A stretch of 64,000 nucleotides of DNA, from assembly GCF_002575655.3 (NCBI RefSeq), contig NC_053037.3:255163135-255227134 (forward strand). The letters are read 5' to 3'. The position numbers were made by a program, and so were the translations under genes. Of this stretch, positions 12,740-23,395 are shown in pieces. Each line of letters starts with the position of its first letter. The first letter of the stretch is position 1. Source of the DNA: Aegilops tauschii subsp. strangulata. Taxonomy: Eukaryota; Streptophyta; Magnoliopsida; Poales; Poaceae. Under the pieces are notes generated by a model. It made no database searches and had not been told where the DNA came from. It was given only the letters and a program-made list of their open reading frames with translations.

Positions 12740-13684
12740 CACCCGTTGTATTCGAACGTTAGAATCTATCACACCCGATCATCACGTGGTGCTTCGAAAC
12801 AACGAACCTTCGCAACGGTGCACAGTTAGGGGGGACATATCTCTTGAAATTTTAGTGAGGGATCATCTTATTTATGCTACCGTCGTTCTAAGCAAATAAG
12901 ATGTAAACATGATAAAAATCACATGCAAATCATAAAGTGACGTGATATGGCCAATATCATCTTGCGCCTTTTGATCTCCATCTTCGAGGCGCGGCATGAT
13001 CACCTTCGTCACCGGCATGACACCATGATCTCCATAATCGTGTCTTCATGAAGTTGTCTTGCCAACTATTACTTCTACTGCTATGGCTAACGGTTAGCAA
13101 TAAAGTAAAGTAATTACATGGCGTTTTCATTGACACGCAGGTCATACAATAAATTAAGACAACTGCTATGGCTCCTGCCGGTTGTCATACTCATCGACAT
13201 GCAAGTCGTGATTCCCTTTACAAGAACATGATCAATCTCATACATCACATATATCATTCATCACATCCTTTTTGGCCATATCACATCACATAGCATACCC
13301 TGCAAAAACAAGTTAGACGTCCTCTAATTGTTGTTGCATGTTTTACGTGGCTGCTATGGGATTCTAGCAAGAACGTTTCTTACCTACGCAAAAGCCACAA
13401 CGTGATATGACAATTTCTATTTACCCTTCATAAGGACCCTTTTCATCGAATTCGATCCGACTAAAGTGGGAGAGACAGACACCCGCTAGCCACCTTATGC
13501 AACTAGTGCATGTCACTCGGTGGAACCTGTCTCACGTAAGAGTACGTGTAAGGTCGGTCTGGGCCGCTTCATCCCACGATGCCGCCCAATCAAGATAAGA
13601 CTAGTAACGACAAGTAAATTGACAAAATCGACGCCCACAACTACTTTGTGTTCTACTCGTGCATAGAAACTACGCATAGACCTA

Positions 13685-13697
13685 GCTCATGATGCCA
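13685..13697 (-). other. Damaged primer binding site of element B
   Basis: The minus strand reads TGGCATCATGAGC one base from the LTR end at 13699. The expected Copia site is TGGTATCAGAGC, so there is one substitution and a small insertion. It marks the true 5' end of the complete internal region. Confidence 0.65.
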
Positions 13698-13698
13698 C

Positions 13699-15423
13699 TG
13701 TTGGGGAACGTAGCAGAAATTCAAAATTTTCTACGCATCACCAAGATCAATCTATGGAGTTTACTAGCAACGAGAGGGAAGGAGTGCATCTACATACCCT
13801 TGTAGATCGCGAGCGGAAGCGTTCAAGAGAACGGGGTTGATGGAGTCGTACTCGTCGTGATCCAAATCACCGATGATCCTAGCGCCGAACGGACGGCACC
13901 TCCGCGTTCAACACACGTACGGTGCAGCGACGTCTCCTCCTTCTTGATCCAGCAAGGGGGAAGGAGAGGTTGATGGAGATCCAGCAGCACGACGGCGTGG
14001 TGGTGGAAGTAGCGGGATCCCGGCAGGGCTTCGCCAAGCGCAAGCGGGGAGGAGGGAGATGTGTCACGGGAGGGAGAGGGAGGCGCCAGGGCTTAGGTTT
14101 GCTGCCCTCCCTTCCTCCCACTATATATAGGGCCAAGTGAGAGGGGGGCGCAGCCTTGGCCCTTCCTCCAAGGAAGGGTGCGGCCAGGGAGGAGTCCATC
14201 CTCCCCAAGGCACCTAGGAGGTGTCTTCCCCCTTTAGGACTCTCCCTTTACCTTATCTCTTGGCGCATGGGCCTCTTGGGGCTGGTTCCCTTGGCCCATA
14301 TAGGCCAAGGCGCACACCCCACAGCCCATGTGGCCCCCCCGGGGTAGGTGGACCCCTTGGTGGACCCCCGGACCCCTTTCGGCACTCCCGGTACAATACC
14401 GATAATGCGTGAAACTTTTCCGGCGACCAAAACAAGACTTCCCATATATAAATCTTTACCTCCGGACTATTCCGGAACTCCTCGTGACGTCCGGGATCTC
14501 ATCCGGGACTCCGAACAACTTTCGGATTTCCGCATACTAATATCTCTACAACCCTAGCGTCACCGAACCTTAAGTGTGTAGACCCTACGGGTTCGGGAGA
14601 CACGCAGACATGACCGAGACGACTCTCCGGTCAATAACCAACAGCGGGATCTGGATACCCATGTTGGCTCCCACATGTTCCACGATGATCTCATCGGATG
14701 AACCACGATGTCGGGGATTCAATCAATCCTGTATACAATTCCCTTTGTCAATCGGTATGTCACTTGCCCGAGATTCGATCGTCGGTATCCCGATACCTTG
14801 TTCAATCTCATTACCGGCAAGTCTCTTTACTCGTTCCGTAACACATCATCCCGTGATCAACTCCTTGGTCACATTGTGCACATTATGATGATGTCCTACC
14901 GAGTGGGCCCAGAGATACCTCTCCGTTTACACGGAGTGACAAATCCCAGTCTTGATTCGTGCCAACCCAACAGACACTTTCGGAGATACCTGTAGTGCAC
15001 CTTTATAGCCACCCAGTTACGTTGTGACGTTTGGTACACCCAAAGCATTCCTACGGTATCCGGGAGTTGCACAATCTCATGGTCTAAGGAAATGATACTT
15101 GACATTAGAAAAGCTCTTAGCAAACGAACTACACGATCTTGTGCTAGGCTTAGGATTGGGTCTTGTCCATCACATCATTCTCCTAATGATGTGATCCCGT
15201 TATCAACGACATCCAATGTCCATGGTCAGGAAACCGTAACCATCTATTGATCAACGAGCTAGTCAACTAGAGGCTTACTAGGGACATGGTGTTGTCTATG
15301 TATCCACACATGTATCTGAGTTTCCTATCAATACAATTCTAGCATGGATAATAAACGATTATCATGAACAAGGAAATATAATAATAACCAATTTATTATT
15401 GCCTCTAGGGCATATTTCCAGCA
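13699..15423 (-). repeat. Second (5') LTR of element B, probably chimeric
   Basis: It is 1725 bases long with the same ends as the LTR at 6829-8554 and a TATA box at 14122-14129. It is flanked by a primer binding site on its left and a polypurine tract on its right, so it acts as a 5' LTR for one internal region and as a 3' LTR for the other. Its left two thirds differ from the first LTR at about 2 per cent; its right third is identical. Confidence 0.9.
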
Positions 15424-18199
15424 GTCTCCCACTTGCACTAGAGTCAATAATCTAGTTCACATCACCATGTGATTAACACTCACAGGTCACATCACCATGT
15501 GACCAACATCCAAAGAGTTTACTAGAGTCAACAATCTAGTTCACATCACTGTGTGATTAACACTCAGTGAGTTCTGGTTTGATCATGTTATGCTTGTGAG
15601 AGAGGTTATTAGTCAACGGGTCTGAACCTTTCAGATCCGTGTGTGCTTTACGAATATCTATGTCATCTTGTGGATGCTACCACGCGCTACTTCGAGCCAT
15701 CTCAAATAACTGCTCTACTATACGAATCCGGTATACTACTCAGAGTCATCCGGATTAGTGTCAAAGTTCGCATCGACGTAACCCTTTACGACGAACTACT
15801 TTTCACCTCCATAATCGAGAAAATTCCTTAGTCCACTAGATACTAAGGATAAGTTCGACCGCCGTCATGTGATCCATTCCCGGATCACTATTGTACCCCT
15901 TGACCAACTCATGGCAAGGCACACTTCATGTGTGGTACACAACATAGCATATTGTAGAGCCTACGTCTAAAGCATAGGGGACGACCTTCGTCCTTTCTCT
16001 CTCTTCTGCTGTGGTCAGGTCTTGAGTCTTACTCAATACTCACACCTTGTAACACAGCCAAGAACTCCTTTGCTGATCTATTTTGAACTCTTTCAAAATC
16101 ATGTCAAGGTGTGCGTTCTTTGAAAGTATCATCAGGCGTCTTGATCTATCTCTATAGATCTTGATGCCCAATATGTAAGCAGCTTTATCCAGGTCTTCCT
16201 AAAAAAACTCCTTTCAAACAACCCTTTATGCTTTCCAGAAATTTTACATCATTTCGGATCAACAATATGTCATTCACATATACTTATCAGAAATGTTGTA
16301 GCGCTCCCACTCACTTTATTGTAAATACAAGTTTCTAACAAACTTTGTATAAACCCAAAAACTTTGATCACTCCATAAAAGCATATATTCTGACTCCGAG
16401 ATGCTTGCTCTAGTCCATGGAAGGATCGCTGGAGCTAGCATACCTTTTAGCATCCTTAGGATCGAAAAACCTTTCTGATTGTATCACATACAACCTGTCC
16501 TTATGAAAACTGGTAAGGAAACTTGTTTTTGACATCCATCTGCCAGATTTCATAAATGCAGCTAATGGTAACATGATTCCGATGGACTTAAGCATCGCTA
16601 CGGATGAGAAAATCTCATCGTAGTCAACTCCTTGAACTTGTGAAAATACTCTTTGCCACAAGTCGAGCTTCATAGACGGTAACATTACCGTCCACGTCCG
16701 TCTTCTTCTTAAAGATCCATTTATCTCAATGGCTTGCCGATCATCGGGAAAGTTCACCAAAGTCCATGCTTTGTTCTGATACATGGATTCTATCTCGGAT
16801 TTCATGGCCTCGAGCCATTCGTCAGAATCCGGGCCCACCATCGCTTCTCCACAGCTCAAAGGTTCATCGTTGTCCAACAACATGACTTCCAAGACAGGAT
16901 TACGCATTACTCTAAAGTAGTACGCATCCTCGTCGTCCTACGAGGTTTGGTAGTGACTTGATCCGAAGTTTCATGATCACTATCATAAGCTTCCACTTCA
17001 ATTGGTGTAGGTGCCACAGGAACAACTTCCTGTGCCCTGCTACACACTAGTTGAAGTTATGGTTCAATAACCTCATCAAGTCTCCACCATCCTCCCACTC
17101 AATTCTTTCGAGAGAAACTTTTCCTCGAGAAAGGACTCGTTTCTATAAGCAATTACTTTTGCTTCTAGATCTGAAATAGGAGGTATACCCAACTGTTTTG
17201 GGTTTTCTATGAAGATGCATTTATCCGCTTTGGGTTCGAGCTTATCAGCTTGAAACTTTTTCACATAAGCATCGCAGCCCCAAACTTTTAAGAAACGACA
17301 ACTTAGGTTTCTCTAAACGGTGTCGTCTCAACGGAATTGCGTGGTGCCCCTTTTAAAGTGAATGCGGTTATCTCTAATGCCTAACCCATAAACGATAGTG
17401 GTAATTCGATAAGAGACATCATGGCATGCACCATATCCAATAGGGTGCAGTTATGATGTTCGGACACACCATCACACTGTGGTGTTCCAGGCGGTATTAA
17501 TTGTGAAACACTTTCCACAATGTCTTAATTGTGTGCCAAACTCGTAACTCAGATATCTCTATGATCATATCATAGACATTTTATCCTCTTGTCACGACGA
17601 TCTTCAACTTCACTCTGAAAATACTTGAACCTTTCAATAATTCAGACTTGTGTTGCATCAAGTAAATACACTCAGCATCTACTCAAATCATCTGTGAAGT
17701 AAGAACATATCGATATCCACTGCGTGCCTCAGCACTCATTGGACTGCACACATCAAATGTATTACTTCCAACAAGTTGCTCTCTTGTTCCATCTTACTGA
17801 AAACGAGGCCTTTCAGTCATCTTGCCCATGTGGTATGATTTGCATGTCTCAAGTGATTCAAAATCAAGTGAGTCCAAACGATCCATCTGCATGGAGTTTC
17901 TTCATGCATATATACCAATAGACATGGTTCGCATGTCTCAATCTTTTCAAAAACGAGTGAGTCCAAAGATCCATCTACATGGAGCTTCTTCATGCGTTCT
18001 ATACCAATATGACTCAAATGGCAGTGCCACAAGTATGTGGTACTATCATTACTATTTTATATCTTTTGGCACGAACATGTGTATCACTGCGATCGATATT
18101 CATTTTAGGTGCAAGACCATTAAAGGTATTATTCAAATAAACAGAGTAACCATTATTCTCCTTAAATGAACAACCGTATTGCGATAAACATAATCCAAT
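15424..18199 (-). pseudogene. Second, truncated internal region of element B
   Basis: This 2776-base stretch repeats 8555-11331 almost exactly; by eye I find a single substitution (T at 10795 against G in the copy near 17655). It carries the same decayed reverse transcriptase start (16907-16410), integrase linker (17264-17076) and GAG-pre-integrase piece (18032-17817). It stops in pol at 18199, where element A resumes. The shared decay shows that the copy was made after the element was already defective. Confidence 0.9.
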
Positions 18200-18459
18200 C
18201 CGGGTGGAGCCCCTCCGGGTGGCCTCTGGGTGGAGCCCCTCCGGTTAATTCTTGCGCCAGTATTTTTTATATATTCCAAAACTATTCTCCGTAAAATTTT
18301 AGGCCAATCTGAGAAATTTTATTTCTGCACAAAAATAACACCATCGCAATTCTGCTGAAAACAACGTCAGTCCGGGTTAGTTCCATTCAAATCATGTAAA
18401 TTAGAGTCCAAAACAAGGGCAGACGAGTTTGGAAAATTAGATACGATGAAGACGTATCA
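18200..18459 (-). mobile_element. 5' LTR of element A, second part (LTR start)
   Basis: The right edge, minus strand, reads TTGATACGTCTTCATCG, so the LTR starts TGATACGTC at 18459. From about 18249 the sequence follows the LTR at 62690-62892 closely, including AAAATAACACCATSGCAATT and GTCAGTCCGGGTTAG. At the junction with element B a 17-base direct repeat GGGTGGAGCCCCTCCGG occurs at 18202-18218 and 18228-18244. The next five bases, AGAAG (18460-18464), would be the target duplication; its partner is outside the window. Confidence 0.85.
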
Positions 18460-19600
18460 AGAAGCAGGTCGCAGAGGCGGCTGTGGCCGCGTCCCAGCGA
18501 CGCACATGCCCGAACCGATGCAGGCCGCTAAAGCGCGCGATCAGGGGGTGTGACAAGGAGTGCGGCAGGGAAGGAGACCCGGGGTAGAGCGGGAGGCTGC
18601 GGCGAGCACGGGCGGTCGGGCGAGCGGACGGCACGAGCGTGGCCGGCTGGAGGCTGGCTCGGGGCGGAGTCAGGGCGCAGGCAGGCGTGCTCGAGCGGGG
18701 CTGCCGCGACAGCAGCAGCATAGCAGCATAGCATCAGGTAACAGCAGCAACGGGGACAACTGTGGATGCGCGCGAGCGAGTAGCAGCAACGCGGGTGAGC
18801 GGCGGTGGCGGAGCGCGCATGTGGGGTAAGGCAAGCGCGGGCAGGGTGGCTAGGGGCGTGCGGGAGCGCGGCGAGCGCACACGTGGGGTAAGGCAGGGTG
18901 TGGTCGGGGCTCGCGGGCACAGACAGTGGGCGCGGCGAGCGGAGCTTGGGCTCCCTACCTTGGCAGTCGTCGCATGGGACGACCCAACTACGGCGAATTG
19001 AGGGGGGCGGGCAGCAAGCGGGGAGGGGAACTCACTCGGGAGTCGACGACGAGGTCGAGGGGGGCCGGGGGCCTCGGATCGCGGCAAATCGAGGTCGCGG
19101 CCATGGCAAGGAATACGGTTGTGGGCTCGTCGTTCGGGTGCGCCGGATCAACCTAGTCACCGTAGTCGAAGTAGAAGACCGCCAGGATCCTCGTTGACTA
19201 GCACGCACAGCGGTTTGTCATCGGGGGCCATGCGGACCACGAACGACGGCGACGAGTCGCTCGGAGGAGCTCATAGTGGCGAATCCAGAGCGAGGGAAAA
19301 AGGTAAGGGTGAGAAGGGGGCGAGCTAGGTTTGCGGGGGAGAGTGAGAGGGGGCAGGGGCTTGCCCTTATCCAGCAGGGGAGCCGGGGGATGGTCGCATG
19401 TGGCTGGGGCGCCATGGATGCCCGCCACGGCTGCCTCCTGCCCCCCACTGTAGTTGGGGTAGAAGACAAGGGGTGGTGGTGGGCTGGGCCTGCACTGCTA
19501 AGGCCTAGTCCACTGGCGTTTCTTATTCTTTTACTTTTATTATTTATTTTTATATTTTCTGTTTTGCCCTTTAATTTAAATAGCAAATGACTTTTACTAA
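18460..19600 (-). mobile_element. Element C LTR, GC-rich portion
   Basis: This GC-rich stretch contains long overlapping reading frames on both strands, but they have no recognisable domain and reflect base composition. It is joined to 24831-25205 once solo LTR D is removed (shared target duplication ACTAA), giving one minus-strand LTR that starts at 25205. The block 18480-18720 has a clear second copy at about 63600-63850 in the same orientation. TAAATTAAAGGGC-type AT-rich sequence (minus strand) follows between 19500 and 19600. Confidence 0.55.
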
Positions 19601-20484
19601 TGTAACATCCCAAAATTCTAAATTTTGGAATGTTAATAATTCAAATATGATTAATTAAAAACTTGCGTGTGTTGCTCGTTGTTAGTAAATTTTGACTAGG
19701 ATTTGAAACTTTTTGAGTTTAATGCATAATAAACGAGAGGGAATAAAAGGACTTTCCCAATTATTCATTTGGTTTGTATTTGGATTTATTGAATATTCAA
19801 ATGAGAGGGAATAATATGACTTCCCGAATATTCCTTTTGACCTTGTTTTGAACTTTGAGAATATTCAAAATTGTTTCAACTTGGATACGAGAGAGGATGG
19901 CATGACTTCCTCTCTTTTTTTAAAGTAGGACAATTGAATATTCTTTTATTTGGATTTCAATATTGAAACAATGCCAACTCAAAAAAATCAAAAGAGGGAA
20001 GGTAATATGACTCCTTCATTATAAAGGAGTTGGGAGTTGTTTTAAATTTAAATTTTGATATTTATTTGGGGTTCCAAGATACTTTATGCTGGAACAAATG
20101 TTCAATCTACTAAATATTACTAGAAATATTTTATTGTGTGCTTCTGGTATTTTAGGAGGTTGTTCGGTATTTTATTTAACCAAATATATTTCCTCTAGGA
20201 ATAGAGTTATTAATGCCAGCTTTTACTGTGCACTCGGGCTCCACGAGTGCTCCTCGCGGGCGCCTTATGCGCCCGTAGAGGAAACCAGCACCCGTGCGCT
20301 CGGCTACGTGGGCCGGCCCAAAAACAAGCCGATGAGCTCGCGTACCATGCGCGCTTCCCTGGCTTTCCTGCTCGACCGCCGTGGTTGACTTGTAGTGGTA
20401 GATCGGTCAACCGTTGGTGATTGACTTTTGAGATTTTTTTTCGAAATTTCAGAGAAAGAATTAGAAAATAAAATTCTCACGGAT

Positions 20485-20800
20485 TCTAAAAAGTTCACTG
20501 ATTTTAGAAAAAAGTTCATCAAACTTATAAAAAAGTTCATGAATTCGAAAAAAGTTCACCGATTTTCAAGAAAAGTTCATGACTCTGAAAAAAAGTTCAG
20601 CGATTTTGGGAAAAAGTTCACAATATTTTGAAAAAGTTCATCGAGTTTGAAAAAAAGTTCATCAATTTAAAAAAAACGCTACTTTGAAAAAAAAGTTCAT
20701 CGAATTTGAAAAAAGTTCATCTACTTCGAAGAAAAAAGTGCACAAATTTTTAAAAAGTTCATCTACTTTCAAGAAAAAGTTCACGAATTTCTTTCGCAAT
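20485..20800. repeat. Degenerate minisatellite built on AAAAAGTTCA
   Basis: About fourteen units of 20-27 bases each carry A(4-8)GTTCA followed by a short variable AT-rich segment such as YGATTTT or TGAATTYG. The regular phasing opens one frame, so a lysine- and phenylalanine-rich 67-residue ORF can be read at 20428-20631; it is a by-product of the repeat. Similar GTTCA-rich runs are common in Triticeae repeats, as I recall. Confidence 0.85.
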
Positions 20801-20872
20801 TATTTTTCACAAATTTGATAAAAGAGATAAAAGGAGCAAAAGGCAGAACAACCCACAACATAAACACACGAA

Positions 20873-20936
20873 GGTAGTTGGTCTGGTGGTTCTGGCGTCC
20901 CACTTGTAGGAAGAGCGTCGCGGGTTCGAACTCTGG
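20873..20936 (+). other. tRNA-like segment with RNA polymerase III box motifs (weak)
   Basis: TAGTTGGTCTGGTGGTT near 20876 resembles an A box, and GGGTTCGAACTC at 20921-20932 is a good B box (consensus GGTTCGANNCC). The spacing of about 45 bases fits a tRNA or a tRNA-derived SINE head. The intervening sequence does not fold into a convincing cloverleaf by eye, so this is not called as a tRNA gene. Confidence 0.3.
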
Positions 20937-21049
20937 CTCGCACAGGCTTTTTGCAGTTTACAGAAAATAGAAAAAAAAAGTGGGATGGGCCGGCCCGCTA
21001 TAAAACTAAGCATACAGGAGGGGTGTGCGCCCTGTACCAAATACACTAT

Positions 21050-21072
21050 ATTCGGCGCTTAAGGCGCCGAAT
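21050..21072. repeat. GC-rich perfect hairpin
   Basis: ATTCGGCGC, then the loop TTAAG, then GCGCCGAAT: nine-base arms with no mismatch. It lies inside solo LTR D, just left of a GC-rich, promoter-like stretch. It could be an inverted insertion footprint or a folded RNA element; there is no direct sign of function. Confidence 0.7.
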
Positions 21073-22380
21073 AGGATTTGGCGGCTCCACAGTACCGAAC
21101 AGGGAGCAGTCCATCGTCTATCCAGCGCATGCCATGCGCAATGCAGCAGCCAGCCCAGCATCAGAGGGCCCAGCAGGCCGAAGCCCAGCACAGCGGCGCC
21201 CCCAGTCTTTTTTCTCTTCTCTTCTTTGTAACTGACACCCCTGGCCCGCCTTCGTTCTCAACCTTCAGCCAGACTCCCACCCGTGCACGAAGCTGCAGCG
21301 AGCTCGATCCAAACCACGCGTGAATCGCGCGATCCCTAACCCCCTCTCCAATCCGAGTACATCAGGAGACTCCTCTCGCTCGTCTCAACCGATTACAACA
21401 CCTAGTGCTCCAGATCCGCCTCGATTACGAGCTCCCGATCTCGCCGGAGTTCCGGCGCTGTTGACCTCTGCCATCGTCGTTTCTGTCGCCTACAGAGGGT
21501 CCCTGAGTCTCTTTTCCCCGCTGTCCTCCTTGCCTTGATCTCCTCTACCGCCTTGACCCTCTATCTCGCACAGGGGGCACCGAACCGAGCGCAAAGACCT
21601 CGACCCGAAGATCACCGTCGACGCCGGAGCTCCAACGCCACTGCATTGCCGCCAGAGGACGCTCCCATCGCTGTTGATGACACCATCGTCACAGCCGTTG
21701 AACGCGTCGACAGCCCGTCACCTCGCCTTCGCCGGAGAACCGCCGTAGGAACGCCGCCGCCCACGCCCGAGTATTCCTCTGCTTCCGGTGAGCACGCACG
21801 CACAATTCCCCCTCTCAGCCAATCCTAGCACGCCACATGGCACATGCTACAGTAGCCGCAGCAGCTCAATTCACTGCCATGGCAGCAAATTCAGCATGTT
21901 AAAAACGCTGCCACGGCAGAGTTTTTAGCAGATTCATATCAAAATTGTTTTGCTTATATCCAAAGATCCGTAAATTCAAATTGAGTGATTCTTTTTCCTA
22001 CGTCTTCTTATTCGTCATGACTATCCAGTAGCATCCTAAGTTTCTACTTTTGAACATTTTAAAATTTGAGCAATTCAAGTTTGAATTTGAAATTTCATTT
22101 GATCATATTCGGTGAACCATGACACCTTTCCAGTTGATTCCTTTTGTGTCTGATCATTTGTATCAAATACTTGCTGATCACATATTGTATACTAAATATT
22201 CAAAAGATTCTTGACCTGTTTTGAATTGAAATTCAATCCACACTTCTTTTCGCTCTAACTTGAGTTGTAGTGCTTATATTCCATTAATTCTTTTACGAAT
22301 GAATTCTTATGTCACATGTGATCTGGTAAACACCATGTCACATTATAGCATCTAAAGACCCTATATTATACTTTAAGCCT

Positions 22381-23353
22381 ATATATATATATATATATTA
22401 TATAGGACGGCTGTTTGGGGCACCTAGGTGCCCGAGCACCTTGCCTAGATGTCACTCGATTGCATCGTGATTGTGTTCAGATGATGGGTATGTGGGTTAT
22501 TGGGTTTGATCCGTTAACACATGAGATTATATTTTAATTTATATCTTTATCAAAAAAAAAACTTTCCATACTTGTTTGCATGGCTCGGATGCGTATTAAT
22601 TGTGTCAATGGATTACCTTCCATAGATGTTTGCATGGCATGCCTTACATGGAAATAGCCAAATCTGTTTATTTAATGTTCGTCATCAATTATCCATTAGT
22701 GAGATCAAGTAATTAAAAAGCTTACATAATATTGCGGTGTAAAATATAGTAACAACTTCAAGCACTGCGTATGTAGTGGGGTTTTTTGTATGTAGGGATT
22801 TTTAACTGAGTATATCCTCATTAGATTTTTGTGTACGTATATATATCCCAATACTCTACAGCTACATACCCCGGCGTAAAATATATGAATACATACCTCA
22901 ATAATACGTAGTTATTATACCTAATATGTTTTACATTTCCCTACATCTACATACCCAGGCGTGAAGTATATGAATATATACCCAAATAATATGTAGGTAT
23001 TATACCTTATTGTTGTTTGAAGTACATAGTCAAAAAATAAAATAGGTATGCGAAATTGAAATATATGCGTACATACCCCAACATTTTTCTACAACTATAT
23101 ACCTATTCTCTACAATTACATACCCCAATAATACATAGGTATTACACCTAATTCTTTTTGCATATTTCGCTACATACCCCCGTGTGAAATATATGAGTAC
23201 ATACTTTAATAATATGTGGTATTATACCCAATTATTTTTTGAAGCACATAGTCATAATTAAGTGGGTATGATACCCAACTGTTTTATGTATATATGTCCA
23301 CGTAAATGTGTGAGCGGCATACTTTTTTTTTGTATATACTAGCAAATACATGA

Positions 23354-23393
<40 letters not shown>
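22381..23393. repeat. AT-microsatellite-flanked block with repeated GGTATTATACC palindromes
   Basis: An (AT)n run at 22381-22398 and a longer one at 23356-23393 bracket about 960 bases unlike the rest of element D. The left margin holds the palindrome GGCACCTAGGTGCC (about 22420). From about 22850 the sequence is an irregular tandem array: ACATACCCC-type motifs alternate with palindromes GTTATTATACC (22911), GGTATTATACC (22996-23006), GGTATTACACC (23138-23148), GGTATTATACC (23218-23228) and GGGTATGATACCC (23264-23276). No ORF and no known transposon end is visible. It may be a small unclassified mobile element inserted in a TA repeat. Confidence 0.5.

Positions 23394-23395
<2 letters not shown>

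Larger units (their letters stand above)
11461..13698 (-). pseudogene. gag and leader region of element B, no intact frame
   Basis: This is the part between pol and the 5' LTR, where Angela-type elements carry gag and a long untranslated leader. I find no ORF of useful length on the minus strand, so gag is destroyed. A 39-base direct repeat starting GTGTTCCGAGGCCATG occurs at 12641-12679 and 12701-12739 (60-base period). The primer binding site at 13685-13697 reads TGGCATCATGAGC on the minus strand, a damaged form of the TGGTATCAGAGC initiator-methionine tRNA site. Confidence 0.6.
6829..18199 (-). mobile_element. Element B: Angela/WIS/BARE-1-like Copia retrotransposon, partial tandem
   Basis: The LTRs have the diagnostic ends of this family: the minus strand starts TGCTGGAAATATGCCCTAGA and ends CGTTCCCCAACA. 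From left to right the order is LTR (6829-8554), internal region (8555-13698), LTR (13699-15423), then a second internal region (15424-18199) cut off before its 5' end. In the minus orientation that is truncated pol, then 5' LTR, complete internal region and 3' LTR. The element sits inside the 5' LTR of element A. There is no target duplication because the right-hand end has been lost. Confidence 0.9.

Noticed and set aside
18437..19613. Several overlapping ORFs of 60-131 codons on both strands (Arg-, Ala- and Pro-rich)
   Set aside because: They overlap on both strands in GC-rich LTR DNA, have no domain, and are explained by base composition. The same happens at 63476-64000.
20428..20631. 67-codon Lys/Phe-rich ORF
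   Set aside because: It is a by-product of the regular phasing of the AAAAAGTTCA minisatellite.
20873..20936. A tRNA gene
   Set aside because: A- and B-box motifs are present, but I could not pair the acceptor and anticodon stems; it is reported only as a weak tRNA-like segment.
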